From positions 484,510 to 548,509 of the forward strand of contig JAODTK010002666.1 of assembly GCA_026419785.1 (NCBI GenBank): 64,000 bases of DNA, read 5' to 3'. Source of the stretch: Sclerodactyla briareus (lineage: Eukaryota > Echinodermata > Holothuroidea > Dendrochirotida > Sclerodactylidae). Below the pieces are notes generated by a model that was not told where the DNA came from, did no database searches, and saw nothing but the letters and a program-made list of their open reading frames with translations. Of this stretch, positions 47,346 to 59,630 are shown piece after piece. The first letter of the stretch is position 1, and each line of letters opens with the position of its first letter. The position numbers and the translations under genes were made by a program.

Positions 47346-48609
47346 TGAGCTGGGGGGACAAAGAAAGCTTGAGGCCATTACCATAGATGCCACGACCAGC
47401 ACACAAAAGTAGCACGAAGCAAGCCCATACTGGCCGCGAGCAACCAAACTAAGCCAAGGTAAGAGAGTTGTAGATAATTTCAATGCACGACCGTCTAGCC
47501 TGCTTAAGCAGAAGAGTGAGCGGAGCCGTTCCAAAAAATGGAGGTGCTGTCGCTCTTTTGTATATAGTCGAATATTACCAAATATCCGCAGAAATTGGTG
47601 GGGCTATTTTCAAACAGGGATGGGATTGCTCGAGAAAAGACTGGCGCTTCACTTGAAACGGAGATACAATTCTCGCGTCTTCCGGTGTAACATCTCTCTC
47701 ACAACGTAGGAGTACAGGCCAACGACCTTAGCTGTTGGGTATGGATTCGGAACCGCCAGCAGCTGTCCAAAAACAGATTTTATTCAGTGCAGCTGAAATA
47801 ACTTGGAGCCTTAGTTTACCTTTTTTTGACCATTCATGATCCAGTTTCACACTATAAATAGAACCAAGGTTGTAATCCTGTAGTTCATTGGGCGGCGAAA
47901 GAGAGATCATGTACGAGGCTTCCCCCGCAAATAACTCTTACTCTTCATGCGCTTTATCCGATGGATCCGAAACTTGTTACACAAATGTCCGGCCTAGTGA
48001 AATCTCGGATGAGCTCGCAAGTGGGCATCACTGGCAATAGCTGGTGGGCCCCCCGGCTAACTTGCAATAATTTACAGCGAAATTTCAAGTTAGTCGGTTT
48101 TGAAACGAAACAGGTGGTAAGGACTATAATTGATCCCGAAATTTTAAGGTCAACATCGGAGATCATATTTTGCCTAATTTATGCGATTTTCCAAACTTTG
48201 TGAGATTTGAACGGAACTTAATTAAGCCCCCCCCCCATTTACGATACACGATTATTTACAAACTATTTGTTAGATCATTTATAGGCCCTAATTGCTTTTT
48301 TAAAAGGCGACACACATACAGGAAGGTGCACGGTGACTCATTAGGAATTAATTTTTCAAAATGCTTGACTACTGACGAGGGCACATCCCACTGCGTATAA
48401 CATTCTCTGCATTGTGCTAACACGCCGCCGTACGGATTCCCGGCATATGTGCGACTTGGCGTGTGCGGTATGAATGAGTTGTAAACATTGATTTTTTATA
48501 GTCAAATAGACGGTTTATTGTATGATGGTGACGAAACATTATCGAATGCAAACAGTTTTCATGTATACGGAATTGGCCCCTTGGAGAAGGTGTCCCAAGA
48601 ACTGTCCAG
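47346..48609. other. No gene recognised
   Basis: The 139-codon minus frame (47115-47534) overlaps the LINE fragment in the wrong phase and is not credible. A short + frame at 47961-48203 is protein-like but unrecognised. C runs lie near 48227-48236. Confidence 0.35.
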
Positions 48610-48965
48610 TACCTCGGAGTTCAGTTAATGAGATGATTAGTGATATGTGTCAAAGTTCAGAGGGGAATGACCGCATTCGAACGTTGAACGTACAGTGGGA
48701 AGAACGATCGTTGGAGCTCCCCCTGCCGAACATCACTAATCCCCCTGCATCACAAAACGTAACAGATCTCCCCCCCCCCCCCCCCACCCCATAACTATCA
48801 ACAATAACATCCGAAAACAGGGAATGATTGTTTGCGTTTTCAAAGTGGTGACAGTTTAAAATAAGCGGTATGATATCGCTATGGGGGACTGAACCGAATC
48901 CTCGTCCTATTCCCCCGAACTGTTCTGTGGTGAGCATACGCACTTAGAACTACGACTGCTTATAA
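48610..48965 (+). repeat. Dispersed repeat family R4, copy 2
   Basis: Same order of phrases as 19010-19370, from AGTTAATGAGATGATTAG to ACGCACTTAGAACTACGAC. It contains a C16 run at 48770-48785 where the other copy has only CCCCGCCCC, so the run has expanded in this copy. Confidence 0.65.
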
Positions 48966-50100
48966 TCCATTTGCGTCTGATGCAGCAGCAGCAGCATCGA
49001 CGTCACAATGGTACATGTGGGAAGTTTAGTCCACGCTCTGCTCCTTCCATACAACTGGAATACAATTCTGCCCCAAAGGAACCTATTTCCATCTCTGTCA
49101 GTTCGGATACAACATATGAAGAACACTTCCACCGTCCATACTCACGTGAATGAGTCATACCGCCCTCAGACTCCGTCCGCGCACTCAATGGATCTAGGCT
49201 GGATTCTAAAGATGCGTATGCGTGTCCGGGCGGGATGTGAAATCAATATCTAACGGAAAACGAACGTTTGTTTCAGAAGAGTAAAACACTGCAAGTTTAT
49301 GCAAAAGACCATAAAAATGCAGCAGTCCATGCATTTTTTGTGAATGGCCTTTTTAGAAGTATTCCCTAAAATTCATTCGCGTGATACGCATCCGTATATA
49401 CTCATTTGTTAATATGGCTTATTCCGCCTATTCGGTGTTTGGTTTTGGTCTTTAATTTATATATATTCTTTGCCTCTGTGGAACGAATATCAATCTCTGG
49501 GCGAACGAATAGGACATTTCAGACTCTAGGCCCCCGCTCAGTTCACGTAATTGGCGATTTTTCACATACGCTACCCATCTAGGAATCCCAACCTTAACCG
49601 TCCCCTATCGCACTCTCGCCGTCACTGGTCGCTGGGATGTGACGTCTATTATCCTGATTATGAATATGACAGTTCAAATACTTTGTCGTAACTAAGAGTC
49701 TTTTGAGCGCAATCAGGGCCGGCAATAGGAACTACGTACTGGTTAACAGCACACGTGTACTTTCCTTTCCTCTGAAAAAAAAAAAAAACTCGGAGCAGTT
49801 AGCTCAAAAGGTAGGTTGAGGGAGAGGAGAAATTCGCAGTAGTTGTAGAACCGAATAAAAAGCAAATCAGAACACAAAAATGAGTTGAAAGTAGGCCTAA
49901 TGTTTGATGACGAACGTTTTCGGAGGGAGATTCGTATCTCCCCCTTGAGGTAATGAAGTACAGAATGGGGCTAGTCCCTTAGTCTTCAATGTGGCATCAA
50001 ATCATCGAGATATACAAAGTAGACAATTCGTGCCTCAGTTTGAAGGGCTCAAATTGCAGAATGGTGCTGTCTCCAGGAAAGCACAAATGGTTGGAAGCGA
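48966..50100. other. No gene recognised
   Basis: CAGCAGCAGCAGCA is at 48982-48995 and an A14 run near 49776-49788. Frames around 48971-49253 overlap on both strands and are unrecognised. Confidence 0.35.
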
Positions 50101-50665
50101 CGTTGGGCCACGTTGGCAAACATTGCAAGCGTTGGATACGTTGTGTTGGGGTGCGTACATTGGGCCAACCGTTTACCCAACGTTGCAAAACGAATCGTTG
50201 GCGTGGTATCTTGAACAACATTGGCAAACGTAACGCAAAAAATCGTTGGCCGAGTGCTTTATTTAACCAACCGTTTATCCAACATATTACAGCCACAGTG
50301 GGCGGCACACTTGCCCCAACGCTTACCAACGTTGTATAACAACACGTTGGCAGTGGTATAGTTGAAACAACATTGGCCAACGTACGCAAACAACCGTTGG
50401 GCGTGTCCCATTTTGAACACAACGTTATCCAACAATTTACAGCTAAGAGTTGGGCAGCACGCATACTCCCAACGGTTGAAACCAACGTTGTTATAACAAA
50501 CCGTTGGCAGTAGGTTAGGGAACAAACATTGGGCCAACACAAACCACAAACACTGTCGGGGCGTGCTCATCTAACCAAACGTTATACACATGTTTTTACA
50601 GTCAAACGTTGCTGCGCGGCAACACATATTGCCGCTTCAGCCAACGTTCAGCCCAACGTTATCTA
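50100..50665 (+). repeat. Satellite of about 155 bp built on CAACGTTGG words
   Basis: Units start with AACGTTG/AACGTTC at 50179, 50328, 50484 and 50643 (periods 149, 156 and 159), preceded by a partial unit from about 50100. Each unit carries several CCAACG/CGTTGG words. A landmark TCCAACA.TTTACAGC occurs in the first two complete units, with a diverged counterpart in the third. Long minus-strand frames (181 and 103 codons) exist only because the unit lacks stop codons in those phases; I do not regard them as genes. A related satellite lies at 61380-62160. Confidence 0.85.
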
Positions 50666-51539
50666 AACAACAAAAAATACATTATGACAGTAGAAACCAC
50701 ATACCAAAGTTTCTGACGATAGAGGACATTATGATAAGGGATCAATAAGCTATTACAAAAAATTTGCTTGCGACATTCACATACAGGGTGAACCGCAGAC
50801 AGAGTCAGTGAAAATTTACTTCTGAAAATTTGAACCAGAGTATATATGAGGACTCTAACCCTCAAAAACGTCCAAAAAAAAAAAAAAGGACTTCTTTGGG
50901 GCCGTTGCATCCGCCCCCCCTTCCCCAACCCCTGGCGGACACCACTGCTTCAGTCTATGAACTTCAACCCCCGTCGTACGTCGATAGGCTTCCCTTCAAG
51001 TTAGTTGAGTCATCCACCTGAATGTTCAGGTATTTCCTATAGCTATTCAGCGATGCGGTATACTTCAAAACATGAAAGACCGCAGTTTTCAGAAATATGG
51101 GAGATATAATCAATTATATTTGATGCAACAAGACACAACTGTGTCGCGATTCCTAGCCATAGCTGACAGCTGGCTAGTGGATGCTATTAAAGGCACAAAC
51201 CCAGAAAAAAAAAAAAAATAACCCTTATTAGATATTGTTCGAGTTTTAATAATCAAAATCCTTCTATAAAGTCGACCACTTCGAATCTCAAATATTATCC
51301 ATTCCCTTCTTCTCTGACCCTTCTGAAAGTACGCATACCTGCCTGAGGGATATATTTCGGGGCACTGGGGCAAATATGTCAAAAAAAAGTTTTTATCCTG
51401 ACACAAAGCATCTCAATTTGCGAGTGGCAGGGGGCCACCAAATATTCATAAGTTACAAATGACATGTAAGCTCCCATGCATAGCGAAATACCATGTAGTT
51501 AGCAAGGACGAACCAACACGTACATCATCATACATTACA
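50666..51539. other. No gene recognised
   Basis: Contains A-runs at 50872-50886 and 51206-51219, and a C run near 50912. No coding or repeat signal beyond these. Confidence 0.35.
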
Positions 51540-52100
51540 ACATTCCTCTAAAATGTTCCATTGCGGAGAGCTGAAGACGTCAATGTCAAACGTCAAACTT
51601 AACAACATTCCGGTTGTTCAGGCGGTCGTGACTTTTCACACATGTGCGATCCTTGAGATAGCTCGTGATAGGGCTGTATTACATTAGTCTAATGCACATT
51701 GGACGGTGTCTCAACAAGAGGATCTGGTCATAACACAAATTAGGCAATCAATGTCACAAGGGTCGAAAGGGTCACTGAGGTCAAAAGGTCATACATGAGG
51801 TCAAAGTAGGTCACAGATGTAGTTTGCCCAGACGAACAAAACTTTCAATCACACAACACTCCGCGTAAAATGTACGGTGCAAGATATATAAGGATTGCCC
51901 TCTCGTGACATTCAATGACATGAGACTAGCACCAACAAAACAATAGGGGTCACTCTCTCTATATGTCCAACCCCATAATTAATTCGAAAATCATACATGC
52001 TCGCGTTCTCTAGATTCGTGCATGAACAAGGGTGTCACACGCACACATATACGCACGGTGCGTGACTGCATTGATTCCTTTTGACTTCGAAGAATCAAAA
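51540..52100 (+). repeat. Dispersed repeat family R1, isolated copy
   Basis: AAAATGTTCCATTGC, GTCACTGAGGTCAAAAGGTC, CAGACGAACAAAACTTTC, AAGATATATAAGGATTGC, AACAATAGGGGTCA and GCGTGACTGCATTGATTCC follow the same order as in units C and D (33120-34030 and 34470-35320). This copy lies some 16 kb away, so the family is dispersed as well as tandemly duplicated. AGGTCA half-sites cluster at 51770-51815. Confidence 0.75.
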
Positions 52101-53414
52101 TAGAACCCCATATAAGTTATTTATGTGGGGGATGATCTACGTGGCCCCTTGAATTTCATTTATGTTTTTGCCTGAATAAGCCGAAATAATATCAACAGAC
52201 CAATACGCATCCATGGGAATCAGATCGCGCTTTATCAGGACGCGTGATGCAGGAATTTTCGGCGCCTGAGTGGAAGAACACAAAACGATTTTTTGAACAC
52301 CAACAATGGTGTTTTGACAACATTTGGAATCTTCATTCTTCGAGGCTAATCATAGACATCTTAAGAGAGATGTCTGTGGGCTCAGAGATGCAGAACATTA
52401 GGGCGTCCAACTTCAAAGGTTAGTTCGAAATAATAAAAAGCTTTGGTACATCCCTGTTTCACCCTAAAAAATGTATTTTCATGAGTAAATCCGCACCACT
52501 ATTTCAGTTTCATCGAAATCTAGCATGTAGTGGTAAGTATATATCCATAAAGTATTTTTTTCAATTCTAGATGAAGGTAATGAATGAAAGGTCAATGAAT
52601 GACGAATGAGACGGAACATCACTTTTCAAAAGTGTGCATTCTAAGTTCAGGTAAACCGCACGTACGGAAACAAACACCCAAGTCGACTACCGCTTCGAGT
52701 TTTCCAACGTTCCTGAACGTTCATCTGTTATTTTGCATTCTACATTCCTCGACATCACGCTTGCCATCTCAGAGACTGCCTAACCAATTCAGGAGTTTGC
52801 GTTACATTGTTGCAAGTCACCTCCTGTCGACTAGGCCTATGCTGAGTTAAATACGTTAGGCGTAGCCCTATGAACTGATTCACGTCACGTTACTGTAGGC
52901 TAGTCCAATAGTTGGACTGTGTTCAGGGGGTACCTCCTTAAAGATGGATTGTCGTCTGCATCGTCAAGCGAAACAAGCGGGGAAAAACGGCGAATTTGCA
53001 GGACGTCACGGACAAAATATGTAAGTGCAGCACATCGGTTATCGGAGAATACATACTTTAATTATATTATTATATCAATTTTTATCGACGAAAAGAGTGC
53101 GTGGAATATACCATTTTGGTTTCAATTTATCTTAAATTGTTGGGTGCAGTATATTGTACAAGATTAATTTAATTGACGACCACCATCTTCTTTAAACATA
53201 CAGTCAAACAGGAACAGTGCACACTGTTAGTCCACAAATAAGGATGATTTGAAAGGGGACGGAAATTAGGCATGAGAATTTGGAATTAAGAAACTGGACT
53301 ATAAACATTCTCTGGACTGCCCAAACATAAAATATATGTTTTCTGGAAGTTACATTCATGGAAATCGCAGTTACCGGGCAGATTTACAAACAAACAGCTG
53401 ATGTTTTCTAGACT
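52101..53414. other. No gene recognised
   Basis: Several short + frames (52599-52850, 52919-53167) lack recognisable motifs. A donor-like ATATGTAAGT lies at about 53017-53026 after an Arg/Ser-rich frame; on its own this is not enough to call an exon. Confidence 0.3.
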
Positions 53415-53890
53415 AGTAGTAGTCAGTAGGTTGAGTCTCGTCTATCCGACATGCTCACTGATCAACATCCGCCACGTATCACGATTCTGTGCAAGGTTTA
53501 ATGCTTTGTTTCCTCGAAACTGTTATGTTGATGTCCTTCATGCGATTTGATTTTTCGAGCAATGTAGTCACAGGTCTCCCAACGGCTTGTAGTTATGTCT
53601 CAATGCTTCTTCAGAGCGATCTTCGCTGGAGCTTCTTCTTGGAGTCTCGCGAAAGGGACCAAAAAATCTCAAACGTATATGTGCTACAACGGAAGACCAA
53701 GGATTTGATTGGTCACATAAGAGTTCGGTTGGATATCCCATTGTTATTTGTCCATCTGATGTTGAGACATGTACGGAGTAGTCTCTTTGGAAAGTGTCAA
53801 TTATGTGATCAAGAGTCTGCGTTGTACCCCACGTTCCAATTAACAGAAAAAATACTCTGTATTATAAGGGCATCGAAAATCCGGAGTTGA
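53415..53890 (-). mobile_element. LINE reverse transcriptase C-terminal fragment
   Basis: On the minus strand, a DTFQRDY-like block (about 53797-53777) is followed by RLRFFG at 53675-53658, an EEALRH-like block (about 53609-53592), GRP and TLLEK (about 53577-53553), MKDINITV, and LAQNRDTWRMLISEHVG with a stop at 53444-53442. The final block is the RDxWR signature that closes many RTE/craniofacial-development-like LINE proteins. Two or three frame changes are needed, and a 133-codon + frame over the same bases is only its shadow. The catalytic domain lies outside the window or has been lost. Confidence 0.75.
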
Positions 53891-56871
53891 GGCTGTACTA
53901 ATGTCTGCTCTTGAAAATGGTTGATATGGTGTTGAAAGCATGTTGGTTATACCAATTCTTCTGTGATGCGTTCTTCGGTTCCTAAAAACTTCCTACACTG
54001 TTTTCTAGACTCCACAGTTTAAAATTGTAATCACTTCCAGTTGTGTTTTTTACTATAACACATAGAGGCCCTAGGCCTCGCCGAGGTCTCCGAGGCAATG
54101 CGGTAAAGGCCAGATAGGTTTTTCAAAAATCGCAAATTTGCTTGAAACGTAGGCCCTAGGGTAAAGCAGGATCTTTAGGAAACCATGGAAGCTAATCCAA
54201 TAATAAGGCCCAAATCAAAAAAAAAAAAAAAAACCAGATTCTCGTCCCCGCCCGCACGCTTCTTTTCACGGAAGCATTTTTTTTTTTTTGTTTCAATGTC
54301 ATTTTCCCAAATATGCCGAAAGTAAATATTTTTTTTTCACCAAAATTGAGCTGACCGAAACAACCATCTCCGCTCGTCTTCAGCGATGTGATCAGCATGT
54401 TTGTTTTTATACGTTGGATATTTCCGTACTCTCTGCAGCAGAGACCAAAAAAAAAAACGGCCTTCACGCCAAATGTGGAAAAGTTAGGCGAGAAACTTTT
54501 TTTTTTTTTTTTTTTTCCTAATGGAAAGAAAGTCTGAAAAGTATTTTTTCAATTACTGGTAGTCACAAAAAATTCAGTCCACGTTCGCGAAAAGTGTTAT
54601 TGGCAAGAATCAACTCATAGAAACAAAATGTGAACATCCTGTCTTTATTGGGGTAAACGCAAAACACCACAATATACTGAATAAAAACCTAATCTGTTAT
54701 AGGTGCGTGGAGCGTTGGATCCGACTAAGAGGACGTCACGCTATGTACAGGGGCTGCCCTATCACTTTCCTGATCACTCGTCACTTTTATAATGATAAAA
54801 AAAATACCAAATTTTCGCTCAAGATCACCAAACTATGACTCTGATAAAAAAAAAGGATATTCTGAGAACTAACACATTTGATATAATTCATTTGAATAAT
54901 GTCTGATGGGTAATATCTCAGGAAAATTATCGTGTTAGCGAATTACATCCCAAAAAAAAAAACGGGGGGGGCCAATTCTATACCAAGTGTTGCTGTTCAA
55001 AAAAGGTGCATTGTAGCAGTTCGTTCGGTTAGGAGACCTTCATGGTAAAAACATCAATACTCAACATCTTTCACCCGAAAAGTCCTTATAGAATATGCCT
55101 GTAGAAAGACAGCTTGACATCTGTTGTATTTCGGCCACAAACAGCTGAGTGTTGACCTTGTTAATCTTTGCGCCCATTTTTAGGTGCTTAAGTGATAGTA
55201 CCATTGTATGAAATAGGAAACCGTAAAACGAATCATTGAGGTTCCGATTTGGAACTACTGTAGGCTAACCAGTAACTTGGCCAATAAATTAGCCTGGGTA
55301 GAGCTGTTAGTTGTCCTGTCAAAACGTACCATGGCTTGATTGACTGCATAATTTTCACCACATGTACCTGGATGTTATAAGGTTAGTGTCAAAGAAATTA
55401 GAGGTAGGCGTTAGGCCGGAAAAAAAAGCTATGGTTCCGGTAAACATGACCGATCCTTATATTTTATTTACTGCCCAGGCCGAATTGCTGACTCCAAAAA
55501 TGTTATTGTCATAAATTATTGTCTGCCGAAAATAAGCCTGTGATATGCCGATGTCAGTCAGACGCCTGCCGCGGCCTGGACGAGCACACTGATTTGCAGA
55601 ACTGCCACAATTCTGCTTCCCGACTGAATGAAAACATGCAAGGCAGGTACAGCACATACTGCATGCAAGGGCTGTATGAACTCATGTTATGTATTCCCAC
55701 TTAATTATGGCATAGATCGATACTTTCCATGTGTCTCTACATAGGGTGCGTCCCTTAATTTTTTGCGAACGTCCTGAAAATATCATGCTCCTACCCCTCA
55801 AACCTGTTCGGTTGAATGAAAAATAATCCTGTTAAATTTTCACCGATACATGAACAACAGAGTCGCCAATGTGGCCAAGACTAGTACAAGTAGTAGAAAG
55901 ACATGTTGTGTTCATTTGGGAGCAAAAAAAACTTAGGAGGCTGTATTATTTATAAGGCGTGTGGCTATGATCATCATCTTCCTTATTTCATGAAAGCAAC
56001 AAGTTTGATTTACATACAAAAGATGCATTGTATTCACTTCTGCTGTTATTTATCCTGGCCGTTAATATGGCCCAATGTGCCTTGAAGAGACCAAAATATT
56101 AGGTCCCTGACACACTCGAGCACTGTGGTTGAAGGATTATATTGTTAAAAAACTTAAGTACTCACAGTACTCCAATCCTTAAAAAAAAAACCACCAAAAG
56201 CAAATAGGTGTTTAACACATTCATAACAGTTGAGTTCCGTAATAGGACATACCAAAAAATTATAAAGAAGCACCCCATGTGGCAGTGGCATTATGAGGAA
56301 AAACTAGAAAAATCCCGCTTGCCGCTCCTACATTATGCATATTGTTCAGTTTACATACAACTATGAAACACAAGTCAGTTTCAATCAACAAACTATTGAA
56401 GCACAATGCCTATGTAGTTGTAGGCTAGACTGTCAATAAAACGACTGACACATGTTTTGTCCATATGGAAAACCAAAATCCTCGGATTGTGAACAGTTAC
56501 GTCAAATCGTGACCCCCCCAAATTCGGATGTCTTATTATTATATCTCATGAATGGATTAACAGATTGCTATAAGCAATACCTCACAAAAAAATTATTTGA
56601 TTTTTGTTGATTTGTATTGTATATTTTCTTCTCCTATGTAGGTTCATACTAGGGATGGGGGGATACTGTTCCTAAAAAAGTGACATATACCCGTATGCCA
56701 AATAAATAACATATGTTACTATTTCATGCGGCTTTGATAAGCAGTTGCTTTCACTGTAGAATGTACTGGATTAGGACTACATGTATATTAGGGCATTGTT
56801 AAAGTTTCATTCAAAAAGGGGAGTATACATCTCATTGGAACATAAAATTGTATTTGATCTAATTTTGGCAG
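53891..56871. other. No gene recognised; A/T homopolymers
   Basis: Long A runs at 54215-54233 and T runs at 54278-54289 and 54499-54517 generate Phe/Lys frames that are not genes. Shorter A runs occur at about 54849 and 54951, and AGGCCCTAGG-like words near 54068 and 54150. AATAAA-type words occur, but no associated gene is visible. Confidence 0.35.
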
Positions 56872-56988
56872 GAGCCAGAAGGATCAGAGACCGTGGAATT
56901 CTATGAGACAGTCATTGAGCCAGGCCCCATGCCGTCCTCAGGAGTACTGGAGGGTGGTAGGCCAATAGAGATCTACTCTGCAGGCGAT
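56872..56988 (+). CDS. Internal exon of an unidentified gene
   Basis: Bases 56872-56988 form a 117-bp, 39-codon segment open in only one frame. It is flanked by an acceptor (AATTTTGGCAG) and a strong donor (GAT followed by GTAAGT), and it begins and ends in phase 0. The peptide starts EPEGSETVEFYETVIEPGP and ends PIEIYSAGD; it is acidic and Gly/Pro-rich. I do not recognise the family. Codon use and the perfect splice context make it the most gene-like short segment in the window. The upstream exon is not visible, and the downstream exons would lie in the tandemly duplicated region that follows. An exon from a decayed copy cannot be excluded. Confidence 0.5.
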
Positions 56989-57104
56989 GTAAGTTGTAAC
57001 AGTTCATTCACAGTATGGCAGGGGATTATTTTTTTTCAGTAGGTGCGGTGTTGCTGTGGTTGACCAACTTTACCATAGTACAAGATCAAGATCACATTGC
57101 TTAG

Positions 57105-58180
57105 GGGGAGCTGGAAATCCAGCCCATCATGTCAAGATTGTGCGAGGGAATCAGGGGTTGTGCCAGGTAAATAGGCACAGTATCACAAAACTTGGGTAGA
57201 GAGAACAGTTTGTTGTCATCAGTACTTGCCTTACTAGGTATGACAAAGTCTGCAGTTTACTATTCTGTCAAAGTTCCCCATCACTGCGTACTATATACAT
57301 GTTCGCTTACCTGAATGAGACAAGGCCAAATCAACTCATCATAGGGCACTTCTCTGCCTTTCAGGTGTTGGAGAAAATATCAATAATGACAATTTCCCCC
57401 TATGTAATGTAATAAAATCTAACAAAACCAGACTATTGTTTTGAAAAAAAGGTCAGTGTTCTTTTAAAAATAATAAACCATAATTTTCAAGAAAAGGTTT
57501 CAACAAGTTGTTAATTTGATTGGTATACCAAATTAATACCAAAAGCAGCATGGCAGTGGCTAGAAAAAATTGCAGAAATCGCTTGCCATCCCACCCATGA
57601 GCAGATGTCCCAGATATAACTGGTCTATTTCCATCTTTCACAATGCCATCGAACGCGAACTGTGTGTATATTGTAAACTTCAGCAGTTGCATAACAGATT
57701 GGCCACTTTTTTTTGTATGCACAATAATCAAAATATATAGACGGTGACATTGTTCTGTGAGTAAATGTAATCTGTAATTCTACCCTTAAGAAGAACCACC
57801 CCATCATAATGAGAGGTTGTGGGTTGTTGTACTGTTGTTGTATGTGTCAAGTGTCAACTGATGGGGGCAGATTTGAGGCTTTTCAATTTTCCTGAGAACA
57901 TTACTGGATCTTCAATTTTTTACTGTATTACTCCGAAATTGCCCCAGATCAATTAAAAACTGTCACTCGGAGTCATAGTCCAGGAATAGAAAGTTTGTTG
58001 TTTTCAGAACGATTTGTTCATTCCGGAAATTGATTAACTTTGTAAATTTTCATTTCTTGCAGTTGTCACGATGTGCGTCTGCGTCGAGTGAGCTTTAACC
58101 AGCTGTCTGCCAGTGTTCCAGATGGTGCCATTGGACCAGTCACAGTGTGTGGACCACTCAAAAGCTCCAGACTAGAGAGA
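57105..58180 (+). repeat. Tandem gene-segment duplication, unit 1
   Basis: The unit runs from ATCCAGCCCATCATGTCAAG (about 57117) through CGCTTACCTGAATGAGACAA (57304), AGCAGCATGGCAGTGGC (57544) and CAGATTGGCCACTTTT to an exon-like block ending near 58180. The same landmarks recur in unit 2. A GCCAG-GTAAAT donor-like site is kept at the left edge in both units. Divergence is mainly small indels. Confidence 0.8.
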
Positions 58181-58240
58181 AGTGGATATCCAGCCATCAT
58201 GTCAAGAATGTGCCGAGGGAAACCTCAGGGATTTCGCCAG
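58063..58240 (+). pseudogene. Exon-like block at the junction of the duplicate units
   Basis: An acceptor (CATTTCTTGCAG, ending 58062) opens the block and a donor (GCCAG followed by GTAAAT at 58241) closes it, 178 bp later. The first 110 bases match the later exon-like block at 59518. After correcting apparent one-base indels, the shared peptide phrase is YQLSA(S/R)FQMVPLDQ. As written the frame is broken by stops. It would be an alternative or duplicated exon of the gene started at 56872, but the reading phase does not connect simply to the exon there, so membership in that gene is uncertain. Confidence 0.4.
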
Positions 58241-59517
58241 GTAAATTAGGCACATTATCACAAAAACTTGGGGAGAGGAACAGTGTTGTCTGCCCATCAG
58301 ACATGCCTACTAGTATGACAACGTGTGCAGTTTACTATTATGTCAAAGTTCCCCTAACGGTTACTATATACACTGTTCGCTTACCTGAATGAGACAAGGC
58401 CAAATCAACTCATCATAGGTCATTTCTTTGCCTTTCACAGTTGTGGTTGGGAAAATAACAATAATGTACACATTTCCCACTAGTATGTAATAAAATCCTC
58501 AACCAAACTCAAGAATATTTGTTTTTAAAAGGTAAGTTGTCTTAAAAAATAATAAACCCCATAAATTTTCAAGAAAAGGTTTCACAAGGGGTGATTTGAT
58601 TGGTATACACTATACCAAAAATTACCAAAAGCAGCATGGCAGTGGCATAGGAAAAATTTGCAGAATCTGCTTGCCCCATCCCACATTCATGCAAATTGCT
58701 AGTGTACAGCAATTGAATACATACATGTCTCAACACTGTTGAGCACTTGCTACCCAGTTGCTATGTAGTTGCTAGGCTACAGCCGCAATCAAAGCTGTAC
58801 ATCTGTTTTTTATCATAATGAACACCAAATGACTAAAGTCAATGAGAATGTTGACATATGTGGTTGAATAGAGGCCATGTTGTGGCTTACGATTGTCTCT
58901 ACCAAAACGTTAACAGTTAAACCATTTGAATTTTTTGGATTCCTTTGGCTATTATAATACACTTATGAAGGATTAAAGGACTGGACTAATCACTAGTTTA
59001 AGAACACCTGAACAACGTCTACGCGTCTCTCCGCCATAAAGTACTCTTGCAAAGGAGGCAGTGGTTGTTCTGGTCAGATATCACTGTCTACTTTCATCTT
59101 CACAATATTAGAAGCGCGTTGTGGATATCAATTCAGCAGTGCCATAACAGATTGGCCACTTTTCTTTGTAGGCAAATAATCCAAAAAATATATAGCCGGT
59201 GACCTTGTTCTGTTATTAACATGTAATTCTGTAATCTACACCATTCCAGAAGAACCAACCAGCATAAAACTGAATCGTTTGTTGGGTTGCTTTTACTGTT
59301 GTTTATGTGTCAACTGATGGGCAGGATTGAGCTTTCAATTTTTTGAGAACATTACTGGAATCTCATTCAATTTTATACTGTATTACTCCAAATTGCCCCA
59401 GATCAATCCACAACTGTCATCAGAGTCATAGTCACAGGAATAGTATATTGTTAGTATTTGAAACGATTTGTTCCATTACCGGAAATGATTAACTTTGTAA
59501 AATTTCATTTCTTGCAG
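58181..59517 (+). repeat. Tandem gene-segment duplication, unit 2
   Basis: Second copy of the 57105-58062 segment, with the same order of landmarks (CGCTTACCTGAATGAGACAA at about 58377, AGCAGCATGGCAGTGGCATA at about 58629, CAGATTGGCCACTTTTC at about 59147, CATTTCTTGCAG at 59506-59517). An additional stretch of about 400 bases (roughly 58690-59110) is absent from unit 1. It includes GTTGCTATGTAGTTGCTAGG, which resembles sequence near 56410-56425. Confidence 0.8.
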
Positions 59518-59630
59518 TGTCAACGATGGTCTATGCATGGAGTAAGCTGTACCAGCTGTCTGCCCGTTTCCAGATGGTGCCCTTGGACCAGCACAGTGTG
59601 CTGGACCAAACTCAAAAAGATCCAGAATAG
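59518..59630 (+). CDS. Possible terminal exon matching the junction exon
   Basis: After the acceptor at 59517 one frame reads ST followed by a 34-codon stretch from ATG 59526 to the stop TAG at 59628-59630 (beginning MVYAWSKLYQLSARFQMVP). This frame is favoured over its neighbours because the earlier duplicate at 58063 gives the same peptide phrase once indels are allowed for. It implies the acceptor is used in a phase needing one base from the previous exon, which does not fit the phase-0 donor at 56988. Either another exon intervenes or the copies are decayed. The family is unknown to me. Confidence 0.35.

Noticed and set aside
49788-49812. A-box-like sequence GGAGCAGTTAGCTCAAAAGG after an A run
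   Set aside because: No B box follows at a suitable distance and no cloverleaf is possible, so not called as tRNA or SINE.
49997-50542. 181-codon minus-strand open frame
   Set aside because: Lies within the CAACGTTGG satellite; openness follows from the repeat unit lacking stops in that phase, and the peptide is itself repetitive.
53489-53890. 133-codon + frame
   Set aside because: Shadow of the minus-strand LINE C-terminus.
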